NCBI GenBank assembly: GCA_016647705.1
Contig: CM028328.1
Span: 38,106,501 to 38,170,500, forward strand
Source: Eucommia ulmoides
Lineage: Eukaryota; Streptophyta; Magnoliopsida; Garryales; Eucommiaceae
Length of the DNA: 64,000 nt
Reading direction: 5' to 3'
Under the pieces are notes generated by a model. That model was not told where the DNA came from and did not search any database. It saw nothing but the letters and a program-made list of their open reading frames with translations. Of the stretch, positions 42,761 through 55,504 are shown piece by piece (positions within the stretch are counted from its first letter, which is position 1; each line of letters begins with the position of its first letter). A program made the translations under genes and the position numbers.

Positions 42761-43706
42761 TGGGGGATAAAAGTAAGATTTGATTTTACTTGCCTTAAAA
42801 GCTCGATGCGGCTTAAATTATTTTTCAAGTCAACTAAGAGTCTAGAGGTGACGAACTAAGAGGGAGCTCACAACCTTCTTTTAACAATTACAAAGTTGTT
42901 GAAAGGCTTGTCAACAATCCCAACCTGAAAACAAAAGAAGGAAAGATAACAATCCCAATTTGAGCAAGAGAAGTAAAGGTATGTTTTCCAAACAACAATG
43001 CAGTTAGGAAAACATTGGGGCAAACGTGCAAGGTATCAAAAAAGGAAAGTGGCGAAAAAGTTAATTCCCTATTCAACGCCTTAATTAAGGGAAAAACAAA
43101 TAATGGGGGGGGCGCTCGAATACCCTCTTGAAACACAACACAATCGTCGTCACACAGATGCGGGAAGCATACTAGGCTGCAGCAAACGAAATTGCCCAAA
43201 CGCACCACACACAGGCAACGAGGCCAGTGCACATCACAAGAAGCCTCATCGGCCAACCACCCTAGCCAAAAGCACGGTAGGCACAAAGGGGCACACGGCC
43301 ACTGCCGACCACCCTAGCCAAAAGCACCGCAATGCGTCAATAGGGTCGACGCGTGAATAGTGACCTCACCAATGATGGTGCCAACAACAATTCCAAGAAG
43401 GATCGCATCACCGTCAACCTCGCCAGCGCCAGACAATGAACATCGGCAACTCTGCCCAGCAGCGCTACTGGCGACAGCGCTGAGGCTGACGCTAACGATC
43501 TCACCCACCAACACCAGAGTTTCACGCCGCTTCCACCAGTGTTGCCGCCCACCAACCCTACCCGCGTTTTCACTGGTACAGATACTAGAACTTTCCAGAC
43601 GCCTCCATCGGAATTATCATCGCCACATCAATTTATTTTCAATAAATTAAAAAAAATCTCTAAAATTACTTAGTCCATAAGTTGTTGAGAGCAAATCACA
43701 ATACGC
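42761..43706. other. GC-richer non-coding tail, nothing recognised
   Basis: 43090-43640 is GC-rich relative to its surroundings, with overlapping open frames on both strands but no family match. Possibly 3' UTR/LTR of the gypsy element; no LTR partner visible. Confidence 0.4.
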
Positions 43707-44379
43707 TGTCATGTCCTACTAAAGTTGCCCTTAAATATCCAAAGAAATTGCGTTGCCTAAGGATCTAGAAATTTCTACAAGCCACTGGAAGGTTCTAGAA
43801 GATGCTAGAGTGGTCTAGAGATGTCTAGTGGAAGCTAGAGTTTGACAGACTCAACTCAAGCATGTAAGACTCTGGAATGTTCTAGAGTACACTAGCATGT
43901 GCTAGAAGGATCCGGAAGAATCTAGAAGATGCTAGCACTTGCAAGGCACTAGACCATCCTAGAAGGCTCTTGAATTTGCTAGAGTTGGCTTGACATGGTT
44001 AGGCTTGAATAGAAGGTTCTAGATACTTATGGCATGTTGTACATAAACTAGAGTTGTGTAGAGAACTCATGAATATTCTAGATATGTTGTAAGATGTAGA
44101 CATGTGGCACAATCCTAACCATTGGTGTACTTGGTGTCACCCTATAAATAGGCATCTTGGCCACCATTTGTAAATATCTTGGGAAAGCCTCTCTAAGAGC
44201 AATATAAAGCATTCTTTCAAAAACTCTCCTGTGTTCTTGCTTCGCTCTTGAATCCTTTAAATCTCTAAGTCCCGTTCCCATCTCTTTGGAGTGTTAGTTT
44301 TAGGTTGGAAGGCAGGCTTAGTACAACAGACCGTGTCAAGTGCCGCACGATTGCTATATAAAGTGCTAGGGTCGTGACA
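43707..44379 (+). mobile_element. solo LTR, 673 bp
   Basis: Starts TGTCATGTCC and ends GGGTCGTGACA, a TGTCA/TGACA inverted terminus. Flanked by ACGC on both sides (43703-43706, 44380-44383). Within it CTAGA-type motifs recur many times (TTCTAGA, GCTAGA). CCTATAAATAGGC at 44141-44153 is a good TATA box, with a transcript-like pyrimidine-rich region after it. No internal domain on either side. Confidence 0.72.
44141..44153 (+). promoter_or_regulatory. TATA box of the solo LTR
   Basis: CCCTATAAATAGGC about 240 bp before the LTR end, giving its orientation as plus. Confidence 0.6.
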
Positions 44380-46080
44380 ACGCGCTCCCCTAAACCGTAC
44401 GAAATCTACTATGTACACAAATTCCTAGCACTGTTGATTCTTTTACAGAATGGGATCGCGGTGAAGATCTAATTAAACCAAGATTCTGGAAAAATTGTGG
44501 AATGGAGGATGAAAGTCGACGCCCGCGGGGGCATGCCGACCACGCGCCTCAGCCTGCGTTACCTACCGGTTAGGTTGACTGGACCTCAGGCATACGCTAA
44601 TTTTAAAAAACTCTTTAATTATGTTATTAATGACATAATTAACTTAACATTACAAAACTATATGTAGCTAGAAAGCCATTTGGAGACAGGTAGAAAACTG
44701 ATATACAAAGCAAAAGCTTAGCCCAAACAATATGGGATTACACAGTCAATCTAACAATTGTGCAACTAAGCTCTCTCTCTCTCCCTTAGATAAGTTGATC
44801 GTTATTTTCTCTCCTTTTCTCAAACTCTCTAGGTCCATTACATGTAACACCCTCCAATTACTCAAATACCCTTCAACCTTTGTCTAACCCTCCATAAAAT
44901 TATTCTTATTTTAATGAAATTGGTTTTTTTAAGCATCTTCACTTGCTCACTTTATCATTTCTTTCTTTTTCATATTCAAATTGATATTTATGGCGGCTTT
45001 AGCCATAAGGAGTTTATTCCAACAATTAGTCCCATTATGATTATATACTGGAAAGAAAAGCACAAGGATGACAACAATGGTTTGGTTTGGTTTGATCTAC
45101 TCTGTCTATAACCAGATCTTCCTTCTTCCGCAATAGGTAATTTTATTTTATTTTTTCTTAATTAGTCGTTCATATTGATTGAATTTATTTTCTCATAAGT
45201 TATCTGCCCCTCTTGCATAGACAAAAAGGCAAAAAGTTTCGTAATTTTTTTTTTTTCTTTAGGTGTTTCTGTGTTTGTGAAATTACATACTTCTCTTTGT
45301 CAATTAGTAGAGCCTCCTCTGTGTTTCGCGTCTACAATAAAATATTAGATTTTTATTTTCAAAAGGTATTTTTCTTTGTTCTCAAGAAATATAAAATTGT
45401 TATTCTCCTCCAAGAAATATATTTGGTTATTTTTAGTACTCTTAACTATATTCAAGTTGTGCTAGCCTAAAGTTATAAATCCATTGGTTCATGACTAAAG
45501 AGTTCCATTGTGAACAACATTAACATAAAATAGTAAAACATTACTGGGTTAATTAAAATGTGTGCCTTCAAACATGATATATATACACACACATACGCAC
45601 ACAACATATTAAAACTTTTTCATGTCCGTGTCCTACTTTTTTGGAATGTGGCATATCTAGCTCCTATCCGCTTCCCCATGTGTATCAATGCTTCTTAACC
45701 TCCCACTGCCAAATTTTGGAATGTGGCATATCTAGCTCCTATCCGCTTCCCCATGTGTATCAATGCTTCACCATTCTTATCTTTCCTGCCAAATTTTTTT
45801 TCCTCCAAGTCCAGAACCAACAATTCCCGTTTTTAACCTAAGCACCGGAAATTACAATATCCACATATCAAAAGATACCAAATCTCTACCGCCAACATTA
45901 TAAAAATTATTATAATAAAACTAAAATTTGGAAAATCTAATCTCAAATTATAGAATATTTTTTTCTTAACAAGAATTTAAATTCATTTTTGGGGGCTTCA
46001 AGTACACATCAATATGCTTCTATTGGTTCGCTTGAATGCATCTACATCAGTTTAACGAAGACCCTCTGTTTATTCTTGTA
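44380..46080. other. AT-rich intergenic DNA
   Basis: No gene recognised. 45639-45770 is a tandem duplication, listed separately. Confidence 0.5.
45639..45770. repeat. tandem duplication, period about 76 bp
   Basis: TTTTGGAATGTGGCATATCT followed by AGCTCCTATCCGCTTCCCCA and TGTGTATCAATGCTTC occurs at 45639 and 45715, essentially identical, so recent. Confidence 0.9.
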
Positions 46081-46740
46081 ATCTCCGCCCGGAATGGGGT
46101 TTAGTAGATCAACTGTAGTTGAATGCGTCATGGCGGATCTTGGATGCAGATTCCCCAATCATGCGGGCTGGTGGGTGGTGTACTGGTGTGCGTGGTGGGG
46201 TTGGTGTCGAACGGTGGAAAGTTGTGGGAGGTGCCAGTGGTGCGTGAAGGTACATGGTGGGTCGGTTGATAGAGAAAGAGAGAAGAGGAAAGGAAGCAAA
46301 AGATAGAGAGAGAGTAGCCGAGAGAAAAGTACCTGGGTTGCGAGGCGATGGCGCTTTTAGTGTCTGTACAGAGGCCGAATGGTGACCGCGGTTTGCTGTT
46401 GTTCGTTGGTCGGGGTTGCGGCGGCGAACGAACGGAGCCCGAGTGAAATAATTTGGGGGGAAGAACGAGGGTTTCTCAACGCGAGAGAAAAAAAATTGGG
46501 AAAGGAGTCTGATTTGGGGGTGGATTTGGGTCGGGCGGGAACCCCCCATCCTCCCAATTACATTGACTTCCGCAGCACAGTTAGCATCGGGCGGTTCTTC
46601 TCGGGTGTGGGCTGAACCGCCGGGAGCAATGGGCTTGAGTTAAAAGTTTAAGACGCGCAGGCCGTTCAATGGGACCGAGGTAGCCAGCCGAAAATGGGCT
46701 ATTTATTTCAGGGGGCCTGAGGGTGAGCCCAATGAATTTA
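46081..46740. other. GC-rich, CpG-containing patch of unknown origin
   Basis: A clear GC/CpG island-like patch in AT-rich surroundings (GGTTGCGGCGGCGAACGAAC, GAACCGCCGGGAGC, GGACCGAGG). A 146-codon minus-strand frame (46109-46549; MGGSRPTQIHPQ start, Pro/Ser/Arg-rich) and a shorter plus frame overlap it, so frame openness may only reflect composition. Could be the truncated first exon and promoter of a host gene captured or left behind. No family recognised. Confidence 0.35.
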
Positions 46741-48920
46741 AATTTAGACTCCGGAATTTGGGCTTACAAGGGATAGACATTATATATTTATTTATTTTGG
46801 TATTTATGTGGTAAGTTTTTTATCTTACTTTTGATTTTAAAAAAATCACATACACAATTTCAACTTATATTTTAGTCATGCGCATTAAAAACGACGAAAA
46901 ATCCAATATAAATATTGCATTCTCGCAATTACATGTATACAAATTGTGTATAAAATATTTGTTAGATGTAAATATTACAAAACTACGTGTAAAATATAGC
47001 ATAATGATATTATGTATATTTAATAGTAGTGTTAGGAAAGGACATTGTGGGCTTCCTGGCGCTTCAGCTGTGTAAAATTTCTAGGGTTTTAGTAGTAGTA
47101 GATGTTCATATTGATTTTTAGTAGTTGTTTCTTATATAATTGACCAAAATCCTTCTTTCTTCACAAGATTGTAATTCTATTGAAATTTCATCATCTAGTT
47201 GTTGGATTGAAGTTGCAGGAAAAAATTAATTAAAATTTAAAAAAAAAAAAATTGTAACATATAACTAATATTACATAAACGTGAGTATATGCAAAATTAA
47301 TATGCAAACAAAAACTAATTTAAATAACTAAATCAAAACTTATGTTTTAAATAGAACTAATAACATATTATACCAAATATTTAGGACTAATCACCAACTA
47401 GCCTTATTTTTTTTATCATGCATGAAACATTATATAAATGTATCATAAAAAAATAAAAAAATAAAATCCCCACAAATTTGAAGCTGATAATTCATTTTTA
47501 ATAGTTTTAGACTTTTAATATCACTTCAATTCTGTTTTTTCTTTTTATATATTAATAGTGTTTCGAATTCCAATGGACATTATCTGTAAGTACGCCATTT
47601 TATTTATAAATTAGAACCTGAAAAACTAAAAGAATAGAACAAAAAGAAACTTAAATTTAACATTTAGTTCTTTCTCCTTCATTTTAAATAATTTATCTTT
47701 TTAGTGTCTTTAATTTTTTAGGTTATACATTTGAATTTTTTGTTGTGTTATATTTTCGTTCTTTATTTTCAATTCGTAGTTGCCATTTTCCTTTTTTATT
47801 TTTGATATTTCTTTTTTGTGTGTGTATTTTATTTTGATTTTATTATTGTCTTTTTTCTTTTCTTTTTTGTATTATTCAATATATTTTTTGTTTTTTATTT
47901 TCTATTTTTCATTCTTTTTTTTCTTTTTCTTTTTCTTTTTTTGTAATAAAAGTGTTAACTACTAAGAGGTAAAAGGTAGGTACATTCAAATTTTTAATGT
48001 AAAATTTGTAATATTTAATTCTTCAATATATTTTTTTATTCTTTATTTTCTATTTTTGCATTTATGTTTTGTTTTTAATTACTATTGTATACTACAGACT
48101 AATAGAAAATAAAAATAGTAAGAGATAAAATGCAAGTACAATTAAAGTTTAAGGGTAAAATTTATAATATTTTATTTAAAAATTAAGAAGAAAAATATAA
48201 CCATGCTTAAACTTTTAAGGGATGTATTTGTAATTTTAACTCAAAAATAAAAAATGGGAAAGAATGGAAAAAATAAAGAAATAAATTACCAAATTAGTGA
48301 TTGCCTAAAAAAAAGACCATGGATGAGGGAGTAGGATAGAAGCTTGTAGTCTCTTCTAGCATGTTGGAATAACAGAAATGTAAGGAGACATAGAAAAATC
48401 ACGAAATTGCCATTAAAGTGGTGGAAATTATTATTGTGCACAAAAGTAGAGAGAGAACGAAATTGTCGTCGTTAAAAAAAAATTAGCATGAATCACGAAT
48501 TTGCCATAAAGTAGTGGAAATTACCATAGAGGACAAATTTGCAGAGAAATAACAAAGTTGCCACCACAGAACAAAGGACAAATTGGAATAGAAACTACGA
48601 AAATGCCATCAATTAAGTTGCTCATTGTTTCGTTTATATAAGCTATAGAAATATTGACTTTTGAGAACTGACATTCAAGTGATGTGAAAAATCTTAAATT
48701 TTTAAGGAATGTTTGGCTGAGAATTCTAATAGCATTTTACGTTTTCAAAAATTCTAAATATTTTATAACACATAATAAATTTAGAAGAAATAGGATTGAA
48801 TTTTGGTTGTTAATCTTCTTCGTTTCTTCTTATATCTCAATTATCTTTCCAAAAATCATATATAGAGGCATGTCAAGTAACATTTTATATTGATCATCAT
48901 GATGTATGAATCTGGATCAT
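46741..48920. other. AT-rich intergenic, homopolymer-rich
   Basis: T-rich tracts at 47780-47940; short imperfect repeats of a CGAAATTGCCAT...GTGGAAATTA type at 48395-48600. No gene seen. Confidence 0.55.
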
Positions 48921-50395
48921 TGACACGTCCCGATTTTCCAAGAAATATTTAATAATGTGAAATATTAAAGCTTAAAGGATAAGAGTTTTTTTAAAGGGCC
49001 GGTTTTCTCAAAAAGTATTTAAAGAAAAGGGAATAAAAATGTTTTTGAAGTATCATTTGTTTTGGGATAACAAATGAGACTTGATTTTTGGTTTTTTGAT
49101 CAAAATGAAAAAGAACAAAATTTTCCATTGTAACTTTAACAAAAATCATTTTTTTGGGAAAGGTTCTTAATTCAAATAGAACCATTTTCTCTTTTCTTTT
49201 TTTTTTTTCTTGTTTTTCATGATTTTTGTAATTTGGGTATGTAAGCAAAGTATGTAAGTACATATATTTATGTAAGTACATATATTTATATTGTCAGTCG
49301 AGAGAAACACGGGTGTAAGATTAAAAGCAAAGAAAATGAAAGGGGAGTCTCCTCTATTTATAGAGGAAGCTGCACGCGCACTCCTTTGGGCATGCATCCT
49401 GGGGAGCGCACAGGGCTCCTGTTTTTTGGCCCATGTGGTCCCATGATGGCCATACCCCCCTATTTCGTAAATTTTACACTTTAGCCCCTAAATGTGGAAT
49501 TGATTGTAAACTTTGGTTGATGTGACCCCTCCTAGTCATACAATTTTAGGAAATGGTTTGGGGAACTCCTTTAGCTACTTGGGGCAATCTGATTTTGAAA
49601 TCCAATGCTGTGTCTTATTCTTGGATGGTGTTTTCTTAGTATTTTTTGTAATTTGGGCACCTTTTAGCAATTACACATGCATTTTTTTTAGTTTTCTTCA
49701 AATTGAAACGATAAAAAAGAAATTAAACTATCCAAATAAATACTGCAAAGTTTAATTTCGGAAAATAAAATATTTTTTGTCATTAATTTGATAAGACGGG
49801 CAAAAAAGTATACTTTTTTGTTGGAATTGGTAAAATATTCTTCAAATTAACGGGTGGAAAATCAAATTAATTATAACAAAAGTGATTCTATGAAAATACA
49901 CTTTCAGTTTAACCACTTTAGTCCCTACTTAAAGTTTAGAAATTTCGATTTTAGACTAAAACTTTATTTTTAGCTAATTTGATCAAATTGTCAATTTTTT
50001 AATTTCTTTTCTTTTCAAAACATTAAATAAAATTTAAACACATGAATCTAAGATAAAAATTTATCCATTTAAATGTGGTTTAAAGTTTTTCTAAATTTTC
50101 ACTTTAGACCCAATACTTTTTCGGAATGCAAAAACAAGCGCGACAAAATGCGAAGTCTACAACTGTCTCTCTTTGTCATACGAGTTTACTCATGATGACA
50201 AAGATAGAAGACAATGCCCCATTTTTTCCTACTAGAAAATCTACACAAATTGAACCGAACCCGAATAAGACTAGGTTGGCTTTTCTTTTCTTTTCTTTTA
50301 CTTACACAGAGAAGGAAATGAAAATGGTGTTTTTAGGGCATCCCAAAATTATCAAAAACACATTCCACTTTTAAGAAAGTGAAAAGTGATAATTA
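48921..50395. other. possible LTR-derived region
   Basis: Begins TGACACGTCCCGATTTTCCA, resembling the solo LTR start at 3800 (TGTAACGACCCGATTTCCTA). CTCCTCTATTTATAGAGGAAG at 49340-49362 is a TATA-containing palindrome. The end and any target duplication were not found. No coding. Confidence 0.35.
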
Positions 50396-51376
50396 TAATG
50401 GTGTTCGGGTTTAACCTAGAAGTCACCAGAATAAGCAAATCTAAATGGTGTTCTAGGGCTAGTCTAGATAAGCCCGAAGTAAATGGTCATCCAGGGGTGT
50501 GCCTAGGTAACACCGAAGAAAAGAAATTTAAATGGTGATCTAGGAATGCGCCTGAGTTAACACCGAAGATAGAAAATTTAAATGGTGATCCAAGAGTGTG
50601 CCTGGGTTAAGACCAAAGATAGAAAATTTAAATGGTGATCCAGGAGTGTGTCTGGGTTCGCATAGACAACAAAAAATTTAAATAGTGATCCAGGAGTGTT
50701 CCTGGGTTTGCACCGACGATAGGAAATGTAAATGGTGATCCAGGAGTACCGTTGGGTTCGCATCGACAACAGAAAACTTAAATGGTTATCCAGGAGTGTG
50801 CCTGGGTTAAAACCTAAGACAAAAAAATTAAATGGTGATTTAGGAGTGTGCCTGGGTTCGCACCGAAGATAGAAAAATTAAATGGTAATCCAGAGTGTGC
50901 TTGGGTTCACACCAACAACAAGAAATTTAAATGGTGATCCAAGAGTGTGTTGGGTCCACACCCACAATAGGAAATTTAAATGGTGATCCATGAGTGTGCC
51001 TGGGTTCGCACCGAAGATAGAAAATTTAAATGGTAATCCAAGAGTGTGTCTGGGTTTGCATCGAAGACAAAAAATTTAAATGGTGATCCAGGAGTGTGCC
51101 TGGGTTCGCACCAAAGACAAAAAATTTAAATGGTGATCCAGGAGTGTGCCTGGCTTCGCACCGACAACAGGAAATTTAAATGGTGATCCAGGAGTATGCT
51201 GGATTCGCAGAGATAATAGAAAATTTTAAATGGTGATCCATGAGTGTGCCTGGGTTCGCACCGACAACAAAAAATTTAAATGGTGATCCAGGAATGTGCC
51301 TAGGTTTGCTTCGACAGCAAAAAATTTAAATGGTGATGCAAGAGTATGCTTGGGTTCACACTGACAACAAGTAAAT
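50396..51376. repeat. minisatellite, about 50-bp unit x about 20
   Basis: The unit is roughly AAATGGTGATCCAGGAGTGT followed by GCCTGGGTTCGCACCGACAA and CAGAAAATTT. Copies begin about every 50 bp (near 50480, 50530, 50580, 50630 ... 51328). The first two or three are diverged and the central ones are regular. No long ORF through it. Ends at AAATTTAAATTCCTACGTGA. Confidence 0.95.
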
Positions 51377-53326
51377 TTAAATTCCTACGTGACGGGTCAG
51401 GAACAACTCTATTAAAGGATTAGTAAATCGGTCCTAGAGGAATACGCCACAGTGTAAGGACAGAGAATGTTGATCGTCAACATCTTCGTAGTTTGACCAG
51501 ACCCACCCACGGGTTTCCAACATATCTTAGATAGCTACGATTCAGGCCAAAGACATGAATTTATTATGATGATGTATGAAATGTATCCCAATCCTTAACT
51601 GGGGCGATTGGCTTAAAACGTATCCCAACTCATAGCTGGGGGACGATGATGATGTATCATATAATGTGGCCCAGCCCAAGGCTGGGGCAGTGGCGATTGA
51701 TTTCATTTTCGAGGAGACCGAACATTTGTGAGTCATATACAAGCATGTGCCAAGATAGTAGTCAATGAGGGTGGGCTTTTTAGGGAGTCGAACCTGGTGA
51801 AGTGCTTATCGACGCATGTTGGAGGTGATAAAAAATGAAGTCGTATTTCCCTCAAGAAAGTCAATTTTATCGTATTATGCCCCGACTTCTGATCGGGGGC
51901 GATGAAAAACAAAGTTGTATTTCCCTTGTGGAAGTTGATTTTTCATGATATGGGCTTTGTTCGTGGAGCTTGCTGTGTATCGATGATTTATTTTTCATTT
52001 GATGACCGAACCCGCGTGGGTTGCCTATTTTTCTTGATTTACATAAGGAATTAGATCGATTCGTAGTTTGTTGGCCAGTATAATGAAGATTTGTTTTAGC
52101 TGGATGACCAAACCTGCGTAGGTTCCTATATATTCCCGTTTTTACTGGGAATCCGGTCGAGAAGTAGTTCGAATGTTAAAATAATGACTTTTGTTTTAGT
52201 TGGATGACTGAACTGATGATTTCATTTTATCTGTGTGACTAAATTGATGATTTCGTTTTATGCGTGTGACCAAACCCGCATAAGTTGCCTTCATATCCCA
52301 GTTTTCACTAAGAATCAGGTAAAAAGATAGTTTGTGTTTTTGTTGCAAATACGTGCCACGTGCTTTTAGAGGAAATCACATAATTTTATTTTTAGGATAA
52401 AAAATGTCCCAGCGCATGCTGGGGGTGGGAATGAAGTCGTGAAGCTAACCTATAATAAAATTACCCCTGCCAGGGTGATTGATTTATGAATGCGAGATAT
52501 TAATCCCTGTTAATAGGGGTACCAGGGTTGGTTACCTTTTCCTACATGGATTTTTTTTTTTTTTTTTTTGTAGGAGTTTTATTATGTAAAAACAAAAAAA
52601 GAATTAGATAAAAAGAAACTCCCATTTTTCCCATCTTCTTTCATTTGATACTTGTTTCGATAGCTTGCTAAAGTCTCTAGAAATGACATTTTCTTGTCTT
52701 ATCCTTAAGAACTCATGCATTCTCGTACCTTTGTTTTTCTACATACCCTTATCATGGTATACGAATTTTTCTGAAATCGAATGATTAGATCTGCTAAGTA
52801 ATATGAGGATTTCCTTTGCATGTTTCTTCCTATCGGAACTTGTTGAGACGATTTGTTTTTGGCTTTCGAGGTTTTTGAAGGACTTGGGGCTATCATCGGA
52901 AAATGGAACCTTTGGGCTTCGCCATTCGTTTGTTGATTTTACTCATCGTAGCGCAGAAACCCTAGTATTCTTCTTCTGTAAGAAATAGACTCTGTCATCC
53001 GAGAAGAAGGAGCAAGAAAAGTATAGAATCTGACTCCCTTCTGCCTAATATTGATAGTATCTTGGTATTTTCTTGTTTTATTTTTAGTTGCATTGGTTTG
53101 TTGAGACGGCAGGACATTGTATCATGGGATTAATGGTTTCATTCTTTCATTGGCTCTTGTCACCTGTTCTTTACCTTTATTTGTATTCGAGTGTTAGTTA
53201 TATAGAAAATATGATATAAAAAATTAGAAATTACAATTACTTAAACTGATGCATTACGTATCAAATGTATATTTCCATTTATTTTTCAAGTCACCCTCTT
53301 GGAAAAAACAATATTTAATTTAGTTA
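51377..53326. other. repetitive non-coding DNA after the minisatellite
   Basis: 51560-51700 has repeats of TATCCCAA/CCCAGC-CC..GCTGGGG motifs. 52000-52310 has three copies of a GATGACC(A/G)AACC-GCGT-GGTTGCC-type unit at roughly 130-bp spacing. A T19 run is at 52552-52570. 52570-53326 holds nothing recognised. The whole may belong to a large LTR. Confidence 0.45.
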
Positions 53327-55504
53327 TGTTGGCCCAAATAACTATCCAAGAGGGGGTGAATTGGGTAGTTACAAAATTTAAACAATTAACTCCTTAAACA
53401 CAAATAATAAAATTTTCTAAATCAATTATTATCTTATTACACAACGGAAATGTGTTTAATTCTAAATGCACACCCAAACACAATATAAGAAAATAATTAA
53501 TGCAACACAGAAGAATTTATCCTAGTTCGGCAAGCTACTTTAACTTATGTCCAATCCCCGAACTCAACGGATATTTGTAATCCACTAAACCCCTTGATTC
53601 TTTTACTAGGTAGGAACCAAACCCTTACAATTCTCGATTCTTTTCACAGGCTCATAATTAACCTTTATAATCCCTGATTCTTTTCACAGGTTAAGAATCA
53701 ACCTATAACTATATCATTTTCACTGGTTTAGGACAAACCTTTACAATCACATTTTAATTCATTTACAGGATGAATCAAAATCTAATTCTTTTTAAAGAAA
53801 AATAATAACCTAACCATTTTGTAGAAGAAAGATCAAACCCTAATTTTTTCACAGGAAAAAGATTGAAACCCTAATTACCCTGATTAGATATTGACCCAAA
53901 CATGTCAAATCCGTTCAAACTCAAAAATACAAAAAATATAAGTTTATTCCCATAAAGAGTATCTACTACCTCAAAACAAATATATTCGATTAATGGCTCG
54001 AATAAATACTACGTGATTGATAGAATATGAGGCAAATTAAATTTGATTAAATAATAAAGTGGGTAATACACAAGAAACATGTAATCAGATAATCAATTAA
54101 AAATCATTTTAAAAGATTTTCAAGACTAAAGTTAAAAAACGATTTTCTAATAATCCTTAACCAAGCAATAAAATATATATATAAATCTTAGAAAGCAAAT
54201 AAAAACACTTGGCAGGATCTCATCGGGATTCACCGAAGATTAGAATGATTTCGCAATAAGAACACAAACTGGTGACGCAAATAGCAAGAACTTTTAGATC
54301 AAGAACTCGAAAAAAATCTCTTGCAGAAATCTCATCAATATTCTCACTCTTAAAAAGCTCAAAACTAATAGTTTTTAATGTGCTTAGACTCAAACTGACA
54401 GGTTTTTATAAATAGACTTAGAATTAGACCTCCAACCGCTAGTTTTCAAAAGATATGTCATTAAATGACATCCCAGGATCCTATATATCCCATATATTTA
54501 AAATAGATATGTTTCATTTTAAAATACTCTTGGAAAAACTCATTTTGCTCCTTAAAACATTTTCAATTCAAAATCCATCAAAATAGGAAATATTAAAGAA
54601 CTTTAATTAAAAGAATATTTTTTTAAATGAATCAAATTAATAAGGATCCCAAAATATATCAAATATATCTGAAATAGACTCACATCCCTCAAAAATCTCT
54701 CTTGGAATCATAAAAAACTAGATGATTTGACCAAGAAACCGAAACAATCAAAATATTGACTGAATCAGTCGGTTGACCGGCCATACGCCTCGGTCGACCG
54801 CCCTGTGCCAAAATCTTAACTTAGCCGTTGGCCTTAACCGTGTCGGTTGACCAACAGGATCAATAGCCTTCTCCAATTTCTTCATTTCGGCTATTGTTTC
54901 TTATGGTTGATAGATCCAATTTTTCAATTGACCGAATTGATTAGAGGCTTCACTCATTTACACAATTTGGTCACTATTTTTATCGGTTGACTAACTCCTT
55001 TTCTTGGTTGATCAAGTGGATCATAATGTCTCCACTTCTACTTCCAAAATACATTGTTTTGATAAGTCGACCGACTCTTTTTGCCAGTTGACCTAATTAA
55101 CCCGAAACCATAACAATTTATGCTTTAAAAGACATTTTTCACTTAGGTCATTTATCAAAACCATTTTACATATGGAGTACATAATAAATCATATTTTAGA
55201 AGTTAAACTTATCGCTTCTTACTAAGACACACATAAAATTAATTCATTTTTAAGTGTTGTGTATGATTCTAATTTGGGTTGCATTAAGATTATATAAGTA
55301 AATAGTTATTTTTACCTAGTTTTCTTCAACATCTTCAAAACTTTTTACGTCTACATCATTTCCATCTTGTACCCGTTACATGTTTTTCAACGATTCTTCT
55401 TCTTAATAAAAAATATGAAATTTTAAATCTAAAACACTTAGTAAAATCATAAGTTCCATAAAAATATCAACACTTAATTTTTCGTCAAAACCTTGGATTC
55501 AACA
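53327..55504 (-). mobile_element. SIRE-like copia solo LTR A
   Basis: Minus orientation: starts TGTTGAATCCAAGGTTTTGA (55504) and ends CACCCCCTCTTGGATAGTTA-TTTGGGCCAACA (53327). Flanks AGTTA (53322-53326) and AGTCA (55505-55509) are a 5-bp duplication with one mismatch. A TATA-like GTCTATTTATAAAAACC lies near 54395-54412 on the minus strand. Orientation was set by comparison with copy D, where the PBS follows. GGTCGACC / GGTTGACC motifs recur in the body, as in copies B and C. Confidence 0.78.

Noticed and set aside
43103-43360. 85-codon His/Thr-rich ORF
   Set aside because: Several overlapping frames on both strands are equally open; no family similarity.
46109-46549. 146-codon minus-strand ORF as a gene
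   Set aside because: GC-rich composition lengthens open frames on both strands; no domain or codon signature supports it. Kept only as an unknown patch.
47780-47965. 61-codon Phe-rich ORF
   Set aside because: Translation of a poly-T-rich tract.
50396-51376. CRISPR-like array appearance of the 50-bp repeat
   Set aside because: Units are contiguous with no unique spacers, and the context is a plant nuclear genome.
52803-52988. 61-codon ORF in AT-rich DNA
   Set aside because: No similarity recognised and no supporting splice or promoter context.
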